Shown one piece after another: positions 17,948 to 26,241 of a stretch of DNA of 64,000 bases (its first letter is position 1; the number at the start of each line of letters is the position of its first letter). Both the position numbers and the translations under genes were made by a program. The notes beneath the pieces were generated by a model, which saw only the letters and a program-made list of their open reading frames with translations, was not told the origin of the DNA and did no database searches. Source of the DNA: Brevibacillus sp. (GTDB lineage Bacteria; Bacillota; Bacilli; Brevibacillales; Brevibacillaceae). The DNA lies in contig JARDZO010000001.1 in the NCBI GenBank assembly GCA_029240815.1, positions 1 to 64,000 of the forward strand. The letters run 5' to 3'.

Positions 17948-18754
17948 TTACTCGCTCTCCACAGACAACGAATCGATGATTTTACCGATTGTCTCATGAT
18001 CAAAATCCTTCTCGGCCATTTGATACATTTCGTAGGTGAATCCTTCATGCTCCCAAATCACAATTCCGTTCGCAAAATAGACTTTATGCCCGCTGATTGT
18101 TTCGATTTTGACTTGATCCGTGGTACTGATACCGTTTTTCGAACCAGTTGAGATCAACATTGAAATGACCTCGTCTCCCTTTGCATATTGCACCTCCACC
18201 ATCTGTTTTCCATGAATGACACTGTTCACATATTGATAATCCGACATCCATCCTGGTGTAGGGAAGTCGATTCCCAAAGCCTCACGCGCTTCTTTCACCG
18301 TCATCTTTTTCGGGGCCACTCCTCTTTGTGATTTTTCCGGGGAATCGGGAGAAACCGGCGCTGGGCCTACAGTGGCTTCTTCTCGTTTGTTATCTACAGA
18401 ACTGTATTCCTTCTCAACAGGCAGCTCTTTATCGTATTGAGTAATTTCCATGTTTCCAACCTGGAAGCGTGCCAAGATCGATTGAATCATCCCTTGCGCA
18501 AATGAGGTAGTCGAAAATGCACCGCAAAGAAGGACAACAGCAACAGCACTAACCGTGAGTGATTTCCATTTATTTTTTCTCATGAGTATCCCATCCTCTT
18601 CTTGTTTGGTATCGAATTTTTGAATGGTTCCTGCTTCTAGTTTGAATTTCAGGCGCTTGTAAATCCGGTCTTTGTGCGCATTTCCATCGATTTCAGTCTC
18701 TGTGAGCAAGTCCGTCACTTCCCGAAATTCACGAAGATCCCGTTTTTTATTCAT
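17948..18754 (-). CDS. membrane-anchored anti-sigma-like protein with DUF4367 domain
   Basis: A 268-residue protein with a cytosolic N-terminus of about 60 residues, one membrane helix at about 64-85, and an extracytoplasmic domain. The C-terminal part (about 155-266; EAREALGIDFPTP, VEVQYAKGDEVISMLIS, KVYFANGIVIWEHEGFTYEM) is a DUF4367 module common in anti-sigma factors. It starts 8 bases inside the sigma-factor gene, so translation is coupled. It most likely holds the sigma factor inactive until an envelope signal arrives (inference from layout). Confidence 0.82.
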   Translation of the reverse strand: MNKKRDLREFREVTDLLTETEIDGNAHKDRIYKRLKFKLEAGTIQKFDTKQEEDGILMRKNKWKSLTVSAVAVVLLCGAFSTTSFAQGMIQSILARFQVGNMEITQYDKELPVEKEYSSVDNKREEATVGPAPVSPDSPEKSQRGVAPKKMTVKEAREALGIDFPTPGWMSDYQYVNSVIHGKQMVEVQYAKGDEVISMLISTGSKNGISTTDQVKIETISGHKVYFANGIVIWEHEGFTYEMYQMAEKDFDHETIGKIIDSLSVESE

Positions 18755-19331
18755 ACAGGAACCCTCCTTTATCCAGTTCTTTTTGCAGCTTTTTTAAACT
18801 TCTGTAGAGAACTACCCCAATATTTGAGCCACTTACGCCCAAGAGGTCAGCAATTTCCGAGTTTTTTAGGCCCGCTGCGTATTTCATGGCAATGATATTT
18901 CGTTCCTTGTCACTTAGCTTTGCGAGTGCCAGAAACAAGGCTCGGTTGTTGTCGCCCTGGATCACCATTTCTTCGGGTGATGGCTTGGCTAGAACCATAT
19001 CCAGGATGGAATCCAGCGAAAAGACCGCTCTTTTTTTCTTCAGTGAGCGAAAGTAATCCGTGACAGCATTTCTCGCAATGGCAAACAGCCACACTTCAAA
19101 ATTCGATTTTTCCGGTGAGAAGGTACTGTATTTGGAAATAACCGCTTCAAAGATATGACTGCATAATTCTTCGGCTGCGTAGTGGTTATTGATTCGATAG
19201 CAAACATATTTATAGACACGTGTATAGTACGCATCATAGATTTGAGTAAATATCTCTGACGACAGGAGTCTGTCATGCGTGTCGCTTTGTTGGCTGTGGC
19301 AAAATCCTGATGGTATCTGGACGATCTCCAC
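18747..19331 (-). CDS. sigma-70 family (ECF-like) RNA polymerase sigma factor
   Basis: A 194-residue sigma factor. Region 2 spans roughly 28-95 (DAYYTRVYKYVCYRI, EELCSHIFEAV, FEVWLFAIARNAVTDYFR) and region 4 about 130-185 (LSDKERNIIAMKYAAGLKNSEIADLLGVSGSNIGVVLYRSLKKL). Region 3 is missing, as in ECF factors. The GTG at 19331 has GGAGG eight bases upstream. It overlaps the anti-sigma gene by 8 bases. A perfect 20-bp palindrome lies just upstream and may regulate the operon. Confidence 0.9.
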   Translation of the reverse strand: MEIVQIPSGFCHSQQSDTHDRLLSSEIFTQIYDAYYTRVYKYVCYRINNHYAAEELCSHIFEAVISKYSTFSPEKSNFEVWLFAIARNAVTDYFRSLKKKRAVFSLDSILDMVLAKPSPEEMVIQGDNNRALFLALAKLSDKERNIIAMKYAAGLKNSEIADLLGVSGSNIGVVLYRSLKKLQKELDKGGFLYE

Positions 19332-19358
19332 CTGTTTCTCCTCCCTTCCTTCGTCATC

Positions 19359-19378
19359 AACAAATTGCGCAATTTGTT
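19359..19378. promoter_or_regulatory. perfect 20-bp palindrome upstream of the sigma-factor gene
   Basis: AACAAATTGC pairs exactly with GCAATTTGTT. The centre is about 38 bases upstream of the GTG start, a typical operator position. The binder is unknown. Confidence 0.6.
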
Positions 19379-19431
19379 TTTAGAAGTCTTACAGTAGCTA
19401 ATACGTAAAACTCGCGATTGTATTAACAAAC

Positions 19432-19460
19432 AAAAAAAACTGACTTCAAATAGAAGTCAG
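19432..19460 (-). terminator. terminator of the LysE-family gene
   Basis: CTGACTTC/GAAGTCAG stem, five-base loop, T8 on the minus strand. Confidence 0.85.
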
Positions 19461-19531
19461 CTCAGCAGAAATACTATCCTGAAACATCTTGCTCATCCGA
19501 TCACCTGCGTTCTTCGTAAATATATCACTCA

Positions 19532-20158
19532 TCACCGACTCTGAAATGCCACTTTCAATCCCAGCCCGATATAAATGACTCCGACCAATTTACCGCTCCA
19601 GCGTCCCATCCATGGAACACGCTTGACCAGTCTTCCAAGCTGGCGAACGCTTATCGCGATCAATGTCGTGTACATCACACTAAGCGTCACAAAGAGCAGT
19701 CCCAGTACCAAAAACTGAAGGAACGAAGCCCCGCTCTCTGGATGAACAAACTGAGGCAAGAATGCTAAAAAGAACAGTGCTGTCTTCGGATTTAATACTT
19801 CGACTAGAATGGCTTCACTGTATGTACGCAGGTTGGACATCGGTGCTACTTGCGGCAAACTCGGATCTGATGGTTTCTCTAAGATCGCTCGAATCCCCAG
19901 GTAAAGCAAGTACGCGGCACCGGCAAATTTGACGACCTGGAAAGCCATCGCGGAAGTCATCAGGATGGCCGACAAACCGATTGCCGCAAAAAGCGTATGG
20001 ATTAAATCTCCCGTAGCAATGCCGAGACCAGCCATAATACCAGCCTGGCGTCCGCCCTGTACTGTACGAGTGGCAGTCAATAGTACTGCTGGCCCAGGTA
20101 TCAAAAACAAGCCGATGACAATGATAATGAATGTGCTCAATGTGGAAACGGTAAACAT
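19532..20158 (-). CDS. LysE-family amino-acid exporter (RhtB type)
   Basis: A 208-residue membrane protein with six predicted helices and the family signature LIPGPAVLLTATRTVQGGRQAGIMAGLGIATGD near the N-terminus, plus LNPKTALFFLAFLPQF in the middle. LysE/RhtB proteins export amino acids. ATG 20158 follows AGGGGAGGAG. It stands alone. A truncated relative is found at 35899. Confidence 0.9.
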   Translation of the reverse strand: MFTVSTLSTFIIIVIGLFLIPGPAVLLTATRTVQGGRQAGIMAGLGIATGDLIHTLFAAIGLSAILMTSAMAFQVVKFAGAAYLLYLGIRAILEKPSDPSLPQVAPMSNLRTYSEAILVEVLNPKTALFFLAFLPQFVHPESGASFLQFLVLGLLFVTLSVMYTTLIAISVRQLGRLVKRVPWMGRWSGKLVGVIYIGLGLKVAFQSR

Positions 20159-20236
20159 GTGCTCCTCCCCTTGCCTTCCTTTTCTCTTCTCCCCCTATTG
20201 TAACGGGGAGCAAGCAATCTGGTAAACGGAAACTAC

Positions 20237-20290
20237 TTGACGCGAAACCAATTGGTTTCCTATAATAAACGCGAAACGTTTTGGTTTCGC
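20237..20290 (+). promoter_or_regulatory. sigma-A promoter with two palindromic operators
   Basis: TTGACG (20237-20242), 18-base spacer, TATAAT (20261-20266). The spacer is almost filled by a perfect 16-bp palindrome, GAAACCAATTGGTTTC (20244-20259). A second dyad, GCGAAAC-N6-GTTTCGC (20271-20290), covers the expected start site. Both share the half-site GCGAAAC. This position suits repression by the ArsR protein of the same operon. Confidence 0.85.
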
Positions 20291-20336
20291 TTTTTGATTT
20301 GTCTGTTACTTGATTTCATTCATATGGAGGTTGCTC

Positions 20337-20762
20337 ATGTCAAACCATGCCAACGGAACGATTCCTGATATCGTTCAGACACTCGTATTTGAAGCTCCTT
20401 TGCAAAAAGTATGGCAAGCTGTTTCTACTGCAGATGGGATTACTGCTTGGTTTATGCCAAACGATTTTCAAGCCATTGAAGGACATGCCTTCACGATTTT
20501 CTCGCCTTATGGAGACTCGCCATGCGTGGTAAAAGAGCTGGATCCCCCCAATCGCCTCGTTTTTACATGGGGCAAGGACTGGGTTGTCACCTTCTCCTTG
20601 AAGGATCTGGATGGGAAAACAGAGTTTACTTTGATCCACTCCGGCTGGTCCGAAGCCACCGTCACAGAAGTGGGCGAAACACATACCGTTGTCAGAGATC
20701 GCATGAATCAAGGCTGGGGTTCTTCTGTACTGCCTAAACTGCGCCAATACGTGGAGCAGTAA
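20337..20762 (+). CDS. SRPBCC/AHSA1-domain protein
   Basis: A 141-residue single-domain protein of the START-like AHSA1 group (VFEAPLQKVWQAVSTADGITAWFMPNDF, PPNRLVFTWGKDW, SGWSE, GWGSSVLPKLRQYVEQ). These bind hydrophobic ligands; the exact role is usually unknown. ATG 20337 has GGAGG seven bases upstream. Its TAA overlaps the start of the ArsR gene, a pairing often seen for AHSA1 proteins. Confidence 0.88.
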   Translation: MSNHANGTIPDIVQTLVFEAPLQKVWQAVSTADGITAWFMPNDFQAIEGHAFTIFSPYGDSPCVVKELDPPNRLVFTWGKDWVVTFSLKDLDGKTEFTLIHSGWSEATVTEVGETHTVVRDRMNQGWGSSVLPKLRQYVEQ

Positions 20763-21148
20763 TGAGCTCATCTGCCGCCAAGCATGATGTCTTTCAAGCC
20801 ATCGCAGACCCGACCAGGCGCCAGCTTTTGCATCTGCTAGTCGAGCAGGAAATGTCGGTCACAACGATCAGCGGACATTTTCCCATGAGTCGGACAGCCG
20901 TTTCCAAGCATCTGCGAGTCTTGTCAGAAGCAGGTCTGGTCAAAGAGCAAAAGGTGGGCCGCGAGACGAGATACCGCATGCTTCCGGAGCCATTGATGGA
21001 ACTGAGGGACTGGCTGTCATACTACGAGCGTTTTTGGGAGAACAAAATGCAAGCGCTCAAACGCTTTGTGGAGGAAGAGCCATCCGAGGACAGCTTGCCT
21101 GCCAAGCCCGGACTGGTAGAAAGATCGCCTAAAAAAAATTCTCGCTGA
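20762..21148 (+). CDS. ArsR-family winged-helix regulator
   Basis: A 128-residue repressor. The winged helix spans about 10-90 (AIADPTRRQLLHLLVEQEMSVTTISGHFPMSRTAVSKHLRVLSEAGLV, GRETRYRM), followed by a charged tail. No metal-binding cysteine motif is seen, so it belongs to the non-metal AHSA1-linked type. The start overlaps the SRPBCC stop (TAATG). It probably represses its own operon through the palindromes at 20244-20290. Confidence 0.9.
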   Translation: MSSSAAKHDVFQAIADPTRRQLLHLLVEQEMSVTTISGHFPMSRTAVSKHLRVLSEAGLVKEQKVGRETRYRMLPEPLMELRDWLSYYERFWENKMQALKRFVEEEPSEDSLPAKPGLVERSPKKNSR

Positions 21149-21231
21149 CGAATGTGCAAGTCATTGAAACGGATCGCGATGGATCTCGTCCCATATACGT
21201 AAAACTCACAACATGAGACGAGGTGGCTCTA

Positions 21232-21891
21232 ATGAAAGTACGCAATCTGATGGCTCTGCCGATCGTAGCACTGCTCACACTTTCCTTTGGTCAACAAAGT
21301 TTTGCTGCAACCACTCCTTTTACGGATCTCAATCAGGTAGCAGCAAAAGAAAAAATCATCGCGTTACAGGAAAAAGGATACGTGCATGGTGTGGATGCAA
21401 ATCGCTACATGCCAGAAGCTGTCATGACAGCAGCCCAAGGCATTCAGTTGATTGTAAACACCCTGAACCTGGAGGCTGATCCGGCAAGCGCTGGAAAACC
21501 CGCTCTAACGATTGATCCAGACGAGTGGTATGCGGATGTCTTGCAGATTGCTATCCAAAACGGGATCGAGCTGCCTTCTGATTTTGATCCAAACAAATCC
21601 TGGACGCGGGAAGAATTTATCCACCAGCTCATGGTAGCGATGGAGAAACAGAATCATCTTCCTTTGATCAAAATTGCTCCTGTAGAATTTGCGGACAGCG
21701 ACGAGCTCACTGCGGAATACCAAGGTGCGATTCAACGAGCGATTGTTCTCAAAATCGTTCAGCTGGATGCCGATCGCAAACTGCATCCAAAAGAAGAATT
21801 GACCCGCGCAGACGCTGCCGAGCTCATCTACCATGCCCTTGAATATTTGCAGGCACACCCTGGACCTGCCGCTGAAACTCCAAAATCGTAA
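21232..21891 (+). CDS. secreted protein with S-layer-homology-like repeats
   Basis: A 219-residue exported protein. A signal peptide (1-26, ending QQSFAA) precedes SLH-like modules: FTDLNQVAAKEKIIALQEKGYVHGVDANRYMPEAVMTAAQGIQLIV, then EWYADVLQIAIQNGIELPSDFDPNKSWTREEFIHQLM, then ADSDELTAEYQGAIQRAIVLKIVQLDADRKLHPKEELTRADAAELIYHAL. SLH modules bind pyruvylated cell-wall polymers. The ATG at 21232 is chosen over GTG 21223 because GAGG is eight bases upstream. No enzyme domain is attached. Confidence 0.85.
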   Translation: MKVRNLMALPIVALLTLSFGQQSFAATTPFTDLNQVAAKEKIIALQEKGYVHGVDANRYMPEAVMTAAQGIQLIVNTLNLEADPASAGKPALTIDPDEWYADVLQIAIQNGIELPSDFDPNKSWTREEFIHQLMVAMEKQNHLPLIKIAPVEFADSDELTAEYQGAIQRAIVLKIVQLDADRKLHPKEELTRADAAELIYHALEYLQAHPGPAAETPKS

Positions 21892-21900
21892 ATATTTTCG

Positions 21901-21936
21901 CCTGCCACCAGTGTCATACAGGTGGCGGGTTTTTTG
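21901..21936 (+). terminator. terminator of the SLH gene
   Basis: CCTGCCACC and GGTGGCGGG arms followed by T7. Confidence 0.88.
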
Positions 21937-21989
21937 TCTCGTCTCAGCAATTAAAAAACTTGGCTACGCCAAGCCTTTGGTGGAGCCTA

Positions 21990-22036
21990 AAAAAAACGGA
22001 CCCGTTCCTGTTCCGAGGAACAACGGGTCCTTTTTC
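21990..22036 (-). terminator. terminator of the MFS gene
   Basis: GGACCCGTT (21998-22006) pairs perfectly with AACGGGTCC (22022-22030). A/T runs flank both sides. Confidence 0.85.
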
Positions 22037-22039
22037 TGA

Positions 22040-23245
22040 TTAGGATTGAGCCGCAATGGTCTTGATTTTTCTGCGCCCTTCTCTTCTCGAAAGAAACAGG
22101 CTGACAATCAAAATAATCGCACCGATTAAATAAGGAGCATTCAAATGCACATCGTACAGCGTGCCTGCTGCAGCTGGTCCGAAGATGTTACCCAGACTCA
22201 TGTAGGCGTTGTTCATGCCCGCCACGAAGCCTTGTTCGTCACCGGCCTTCTTGGAGATGAGCGTATTGATTGCTGGACGCATAATGGAAGTGAGTGTAAA
22301 GAAAATAACGGTCAGCACGAGCATATACCAAAAGTTCCCCGACAGAAGCATCAATACCATGGAGATTGCGGAGAAGAAGAACGTCCAGTTGATCAGATTT
22401 TTCTCACCAAAGCGAGTGATCAGCTTTCCGATAAACGCCGCCTGAACAATCGTCCCTGCCAATGCCCCTACCGTGATAATAATGGAAATGTCACGAGCGG
22501 TGTAAGCGAATTTCGCATCTACAAACAGCGGAAAGATCGCTTCAAAGTTCGCCAAGCCAAAGGTCATCGTAAAGATGAGGATCAGCATGATGAAATAGGG
22601 CGCTTTAATCGACTTACCCAGTTGGACAAATATGTTTTCTTTCTTTTCTTTTGCATTTCGCGACACCATCTGCGCTTCTTTCGAGAGCGATTCTGGCAGG
22701 AACAGCAAGGAGCCAATGGTCGCCAGTGCCCCTACCGCTGCCGATACGTACAACGGCGTCCGCAGTCCCAGCTCAGCGAGGAAACCACCAATCCCAGGCC
22801 CAATCACAAAACCAAGCGACATGGCCGCGCCGAGGAGGCCCAAGCCTTTGCCCCTTTTTTCTTCCGTAGTGATGTCTGCCACATACGCCAGCATCGAAGG
22901 GATCATAGCTGCAGCGCCGATTCCACCGATCAACCGGGAAATGTACAGCATCGAGATGTGTTCTGCCATTGCAAAAAGCAGGTTCGAAATCGTAAACAAC
23001 GCTAGTCCGGATACGATCATGATCTTCCGCCCGTATTTATCGGACCATTCCCCTGCAATCGGTGAAAACAAAAACTGCGTCAAACCCAGAGCCGCGATCA
23101 AATATCCGGCGGTCTTGCCACCCGCGTCAAATTCCTTTAAAAATTCGGGAAGAATGGGAATGATCAGGCCGATTCCCAGCATCGCAATGAACATGTTGAC
23201 CATGAGGAAAAGAATCGGTCGTTGATTATTCTCTGTACTTCTCAT
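22040..23245 (-). CDS. MFS multidrug transporter (Bmr/NorA-like)
   Basis: A 401-residue transporter with 12 predicted helices. Motif A is seen in GEWSDKYGRKIMIVSG and the antiporter motif C in GAAMSLGFVIGPGIGGFLAE, both typical of 12-helix drug/proton antiporters such as Bmr, Blt and NorA. It stands alone with its own terminator. Drug range cannot be read from sequence. Confidence 0.88.
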   Translation of the reverse strand: MRSTENNQRPILFLMVNMFIAMLGIGLIIPILPEFLKEFDAGGKTAGYLIAALGLTQFLFSPIAGEWSDKYGRKIMIVSGLALFTISNLLFAMAEHISMLYISRLIGGIGAAAMIPSMLAYVADITTEEKRGKGLGLLGAAMSLGFVIGPGIGGFLAELGLRTPLYVSAAVGALATIGSLLFLPESLSKEAQMVSRNAKEKKENIFVQLGKSIKAPYFIMLILIFTMTFGLANFEAIFPLFVDAKFAYTARDISIIITVGALAGTIVQAAFIGKLITRFGEKNLINWTFFFSAISMVLMLLSGNFWYMLVLTVIFFTLTSIMRPAINTLISKKAGDEQGFVAGMNNAYMSLGNIFGPAAAGTLYDVHLNAPYLIGAIILIVSLFLSRREGRRKIKTIAAQS

Positions 23246-23298
23246 TTCTATTTTATCCAGTCCTATCCATGTATATTTTTCTCTCTACGCGCCTCTCT

Positions 23299-23862
23299 TT
23301 ATCCCTGAAGCTTGACTTTCACACTGTCGATCACCGTACGCCAAATAGCAGGATCGGTCGTGATTTGTTGTTTGAAGTCGCGATAGACGTTTTTCTGTTT
23401 TTCTTCAAAATCTGGTGCATCCGCGGCAGGCAATTGACTGCGCAAACTGGTGATCAGCTCCTGCACCTCAGGCGATCTTGGTCCCCACACCGCCTTCATT
23501 TCTCCCGCTTGGTCGATGAAGATGAAGATCGGAATCGCACGGGACGTTCCATTGGTCAAATACTGATCCATCAGTTCGAGATTCTCGTCACGGATCAAAT
23601 AACGCAGCTCCACCTGACTCTGTTCTGCGATTTTTTGCACGATTGGCACATTCAGGGCAGCATCCCCGCACCAATCAGCTGTAAGAACGATGCCTCTCCA
23701 GTTACGCTGAGCGACTTCCTTCCATACCGCCAAATCATCCGTAGAAAACTCGAGCTGCTCATAGACGCGAGTCAGCTCTTCTCGGTTTACCTTCATGATC
23801 TCCACGTACTGTTCAAATGCCATACCTTTTTCAAACCATGGATTGTGTGCAACAGCAGCCAT
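23299..23862 (-). CDS. thioredoxin-like protein with a single active-site cysteine
   Basis: A 187-residue cytosolic protein of the Thioredoxin_9 type. The active-site strand-turn reads IVLTADWCGDAALNVP with only Cys65: the resolving Cys of the usual CxxC is missing. IPIFIFIDQ supplies the cis-proline region. ATG 23862 has AGGGGG upstream. It may act as a monothiol reductase, bacilliredoxin-like protein or thiol-binding chaperone; no partner is nearby. Confidence 0.82.
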   Translation of the reverse strand: MAAVAHNPWFEKGMAFEQYVEIMKVNREELTRVYEQLEFSTDDLAVWKEVAQRNWRGIVLTADWCGDAALNVPIVQKIAEQSQVELRYLIRDENLELMDQYLTNGTSRAIPIFIFIDQAGEMKAVWGPRSPEVQELITSLRSQLPAADAPDFEEKQKNVYRDFKQQITTDPAIWRTVIDSVKVKLQG

Positions 23863-23897
23863 CCTTTTTCCCCCTATGCATGATACGGTATAAACCG

Positions 23898-24290
23898 TTA
23901 TTCCCAGATAGCAGAAGTTCCCAAGCGATTGCGGATGTACCGATGCTCCGCGTTCCTTTTTTCTCTACCTTGCGAGTTCTTTTGCAATGATTTGGATGTC
24001 GCAACAAGTTCCCGAAACCATTCCTGATCTCTCGTCGCCAAGGCGAGATCAATCAGCTCGCGCACTTGCTCCTCGTCAAAAGCAGCAGACTCATTCATGA
24101 CCTCGACCTTGTTTATCGGGGTAGCAATTACTTTGCCCACCGTCATGTCGTTATCACAATTAACCACGTACACATGAACGGTGCTCCCTGTTGAATCGAT
24201 GCTCTCCACGAAACCGTGGATCAGCTCACCTTTTTTCGTCTTGCCTCGGACCCATTCGCCAACTATCCATTGTTCCTCACGATTCATCAT
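23898..24290 (-). CDS. IDEAL-domain protein
   Basis: A 130-residue protein. The first 65 residues form a small beta domain (GEWVRGKTKKGELIHGFVESID, GKVIATPINKVEVM) and residues 72-98 (FDEEQVRELIDLALATRDQEWFRELVA) match the short IDEAL motif found in Bacillales regulators. The C-terminus is basic. Function unknown. Either of two adjacent ATGs (24290, 24287) may be used; AAGGTGG precedes them. Confidence 0.7.
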   Translation of the reverse strand: MMNREEQWIVGEWVRGKTKKGELIHGFVESIDSTGSTVHVYVVNCDNDMTVGKVIATPINKVEVMNESAAFDEEQVRELIDLALATRDQEWFRELVATSKSLQKNSQGREKRNAEHRYIRNRLGTSAIWE

Positions 24291-24355
24291 ATCGCACCAC
24301 CTTACGTGTATTTGGAAAAGTTACAGTTTGGATAAAGAAAACAGAAATTCAATTG

Positions 24356-24772
24356 CTATGGCTGCTTGATTCGATCCAGCACCGACTGAATGGTAAGCTG
24401 CTCCAGATACTTGGTGTAGTGGACTTCAGCTTCTGTAAAAATTTGATCCATCACACAGTGCATTTTGGCAGAGACGACACAGGTATCTTGTGGATCTCCC
24501 GTGCACCAATGCGGCTTTAGCGTTCCATTCGAGATCGTTCGGTAAATTTGGGCCAGGTTTACTTCACGTGGATCGCAGTCCAGAATGTAGCCTCCCCCGA
24601 TCCCCTCCTTTGTCCGTACAAAGCCATGCTTTCGCAGTATACTCATGATCTTTCGGATTCTTGCCGGATTCGTACATACATTTTTCGCAATGTGTTCACT
24701 GCTCGCCATATGGTCAGGAAGATTCGCCAATAAGGCTAAGCTGTGGACAGCTATCGTAAATTCGCTATTCAC
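24356..24772 (-). CDS. Rrf2-family regulator with cysteine triad
   Basis: A 138-residue Rrf2 protein. The winged helix covers 1-65 (FTIAVHSLALLAN, SEHIAKNVCTNPARIRKIMSILRKHGFVRTKEGIGGGY). Three cysteines (90, 98, 106; C-x7-C-x7-C) sit where IscR and NsrR hold an iron-sulfur cluster, though the spacing differs. It may sense redox or nitric oxide, or be a cluster-free member. Its start lies 78 bases from structured repeat A2. Targets unknown. Confidence 0.88.
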   Translation of the reverse strand: MNSEFTIAVHSLALLANLPDHMASSEHIAKNVCTNPARIRKIMSILRKHGFVRTKEGIGGGYILDCDPREVNLAQIYRTISNGTLKPHWCTGDPQDTCVVSAKMHCVMDQIFTEAEVHYTKYLEQLTIQSVLDRIKQP

Positions 24773-24849
24773 TTCATCGACTTCCTCCTCCAGAAGAGTA
24801 CTGTAATTTTAATTCGTACAGTTTATAAAGTCAACTGCTCAAAAAACTT

Positions 24850-25102
24850 TGGCTATTGCGAGTAGAAGGAACAATGTGGAGGAGCGGAAAAAGGGGAAAA
24901 CGCTCCAGGTTAGTAGGGACACTCGCGCGGGGGTCATTCCTGCACGGCTCCGCTCCAAAAACGGAACCGCGTCCAAAAGTAGATCTGGCGAGGAAGTATC
25001 TCAGAGGTTGGACGCTAACAGCCTGTTCCGTTTTTTCCTCTTCGCCTCGGTTGTGTCCCTAATACCTTCGCTTTTTTCCCCTTTTTCCTGGACAGCTAGC
25101 CA
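24850..25102. repeat. structured repeat family A, copy A2
   Basis: Second copy of the element at 1979-2205. Outer arm 24886-24900 pairs perfectly with 25074-25088 (15 bp), inner arm 24957-24967 pairs perfectly with 25025-25035 (11 bp), TAGGGACAC 24914-24922 pairs with GTGTCCCTA 25053-25061, and TGGCTA/TAGCCA closes the ends. Stem sequences differ from A1 but stay paired; stretches such as GGGGTCAT, CCTGCACGG and CTCAGAGGT are shared. It fills most of the 449-base gap between the Rrf2 and quinone reductase genes; nothing else is seen there. Confidence 0.85.
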
Positions 25103-25221
25103 GTTAGGCGGGCTATTACTACGTCCTTTCTTTGTACCCCTACATAACGTTCGATAATTTGATAAAGCGAAAAAAAGCTCTCTTCTTTTGGACAAGAACT
25201 TTTCCTATGTTCTTCGAATGT

Positions 25222-26202
25222 TTACTTCCTCACATCGAGCAGCACTTTTCCCGTACTCTGTCTGCTCTCCACCCACGCGTGGGCCTTGGCTGCTTCTTCT
25301 AGAGCGAAGCGTCTGCCGATCTTGATTTTTAAGCTTCCATCGACTAAGTACTGGAACACTTTTTCTGCTGTGTCCTGCAAAAGATGCGGGCGCTTGTTGC
25401 GCGTCGTTCCAAAGCTAAAGCCTAACACAGAGCGGCAGCTCGAATGCAGATCAAGCGTCTTGATCGTCCCGATTTCCCCGCTGGCATTTCCAAAGTGGAC
25501 GAGTCTTCCGTACCACGCCAGGCACTCCATGCTTCTCTCCGAAACCGCCCCGGAAATGGAATCCAGAATCACGTCAGCGCCAGCTCCATCGGTCAGTTCG
25601 TTCACTTTTACTGCGAAATCCTCCGTATCATTGCAGACGACGTGATCCGCACCTGCTTCGAGTGCGATCGCAGCTTTGCTCTCATTGCCCACCGTGCCGA
25701 TTACTTTGCCTGCTCCCAGCAGCTTGGCGAGTTGAATCGCTGTCGTTCCAATCCCACCGGCTGCAGCGTGAACCAAGACCGTCTCACCCGGGACAAGCCT
25801 CGCCACATCTGCCAGCAGTTTATAGGAAGTAAACGAAACAACGGGGCTCGCCGCCGCGGTATCAAAATCGATGCTGTCCGGAAGTGCAAATGTCAGGTCT
25901 TCACTCGCAACGACGTACTCTGCGTACGTACCGTTGGCAGGGAATGCTACGACGCGCTGTCCTGGCTGGAAGCGTTCTACCTCATGGCCGACTTGCTCGA
26001 TGACGCCTGCCGCGTCCAGACCCGGGATAAAGGGGAGCTTGCCCGCTCCTTTTTTTCCATAACGCGACTTGATGTCCGCAAAATTCACGCTTGTCTTTTC
26101 CACGCGGATCAGGACTTGCTTCGGTTGTATCTGTGGAATTTCCATATCCACGAGCTTCATGTGCTCAGGTCCGCCAAACTCAGTTACAACGATGGCTTTC
26201 AT
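25222..26202 (-). CDS. zinc-independent quinone oxidoreductase (MDR family)
   Basis: A 326-residue NADPH:quinone reductase-like enzyme of the medium-chain dehydrogenase superfamily. The GroES-like N-terminus (KTSVNFADIKSRYG, IPGLDAAGVIEQVG) is followed by a Rossmann domain with AAAGGIGTTAIQLAKLLGAGKVIGTVGN. The catalytic-zinc cysteine is absent, as in quinone reductases (QOR). It reduces quinones or enals with NADPH in the cytosol. ATG 26202 has GGAG upstream. It lies 39 bases from the DUF1802 gene and may be co-transcribed with it. Confidence 0.9.
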   Translation of the reverse strand: MKAIVVTEFGGPEHMKLVDMEIPQIQPKQVLIRVEKTSVNFADIKSRYGKKGAGKLPFIPGLDAAGVIEQVGHEVERFQPGQRVVAFPANGTYAEYVVASEDLTFALPDSIDFDTAAASPVVSFTSYKLLADVARLVPGETVLVHAAAGGIGTTAIQLAKLLGAGKVIGTVGNESKAAIALEAGADHVVCNDTEDFAVKVNELTDGAGADVILDSISGAVSERSMECLAWYGRLVHFGNASGEIGTIKTLDLHSSCRSVLGFSFGTTRNKRPHLLQDTAEKVFQYLVDGSLKIKIGRRFALEEAAKAHAWVESRQSTGKVLLDVRK

Positions 26203-26241
26203 TTTTGGACTCCTCCACTCGTTTGCCGCTTCTTACATCCA

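Noticed and set aside
24849..25157. 102-residue open frame over repeat A2
   Set aside because: It reads through hairpin arms of a structured repeat; A1 does not conserve the frame, so coding is unlikely.
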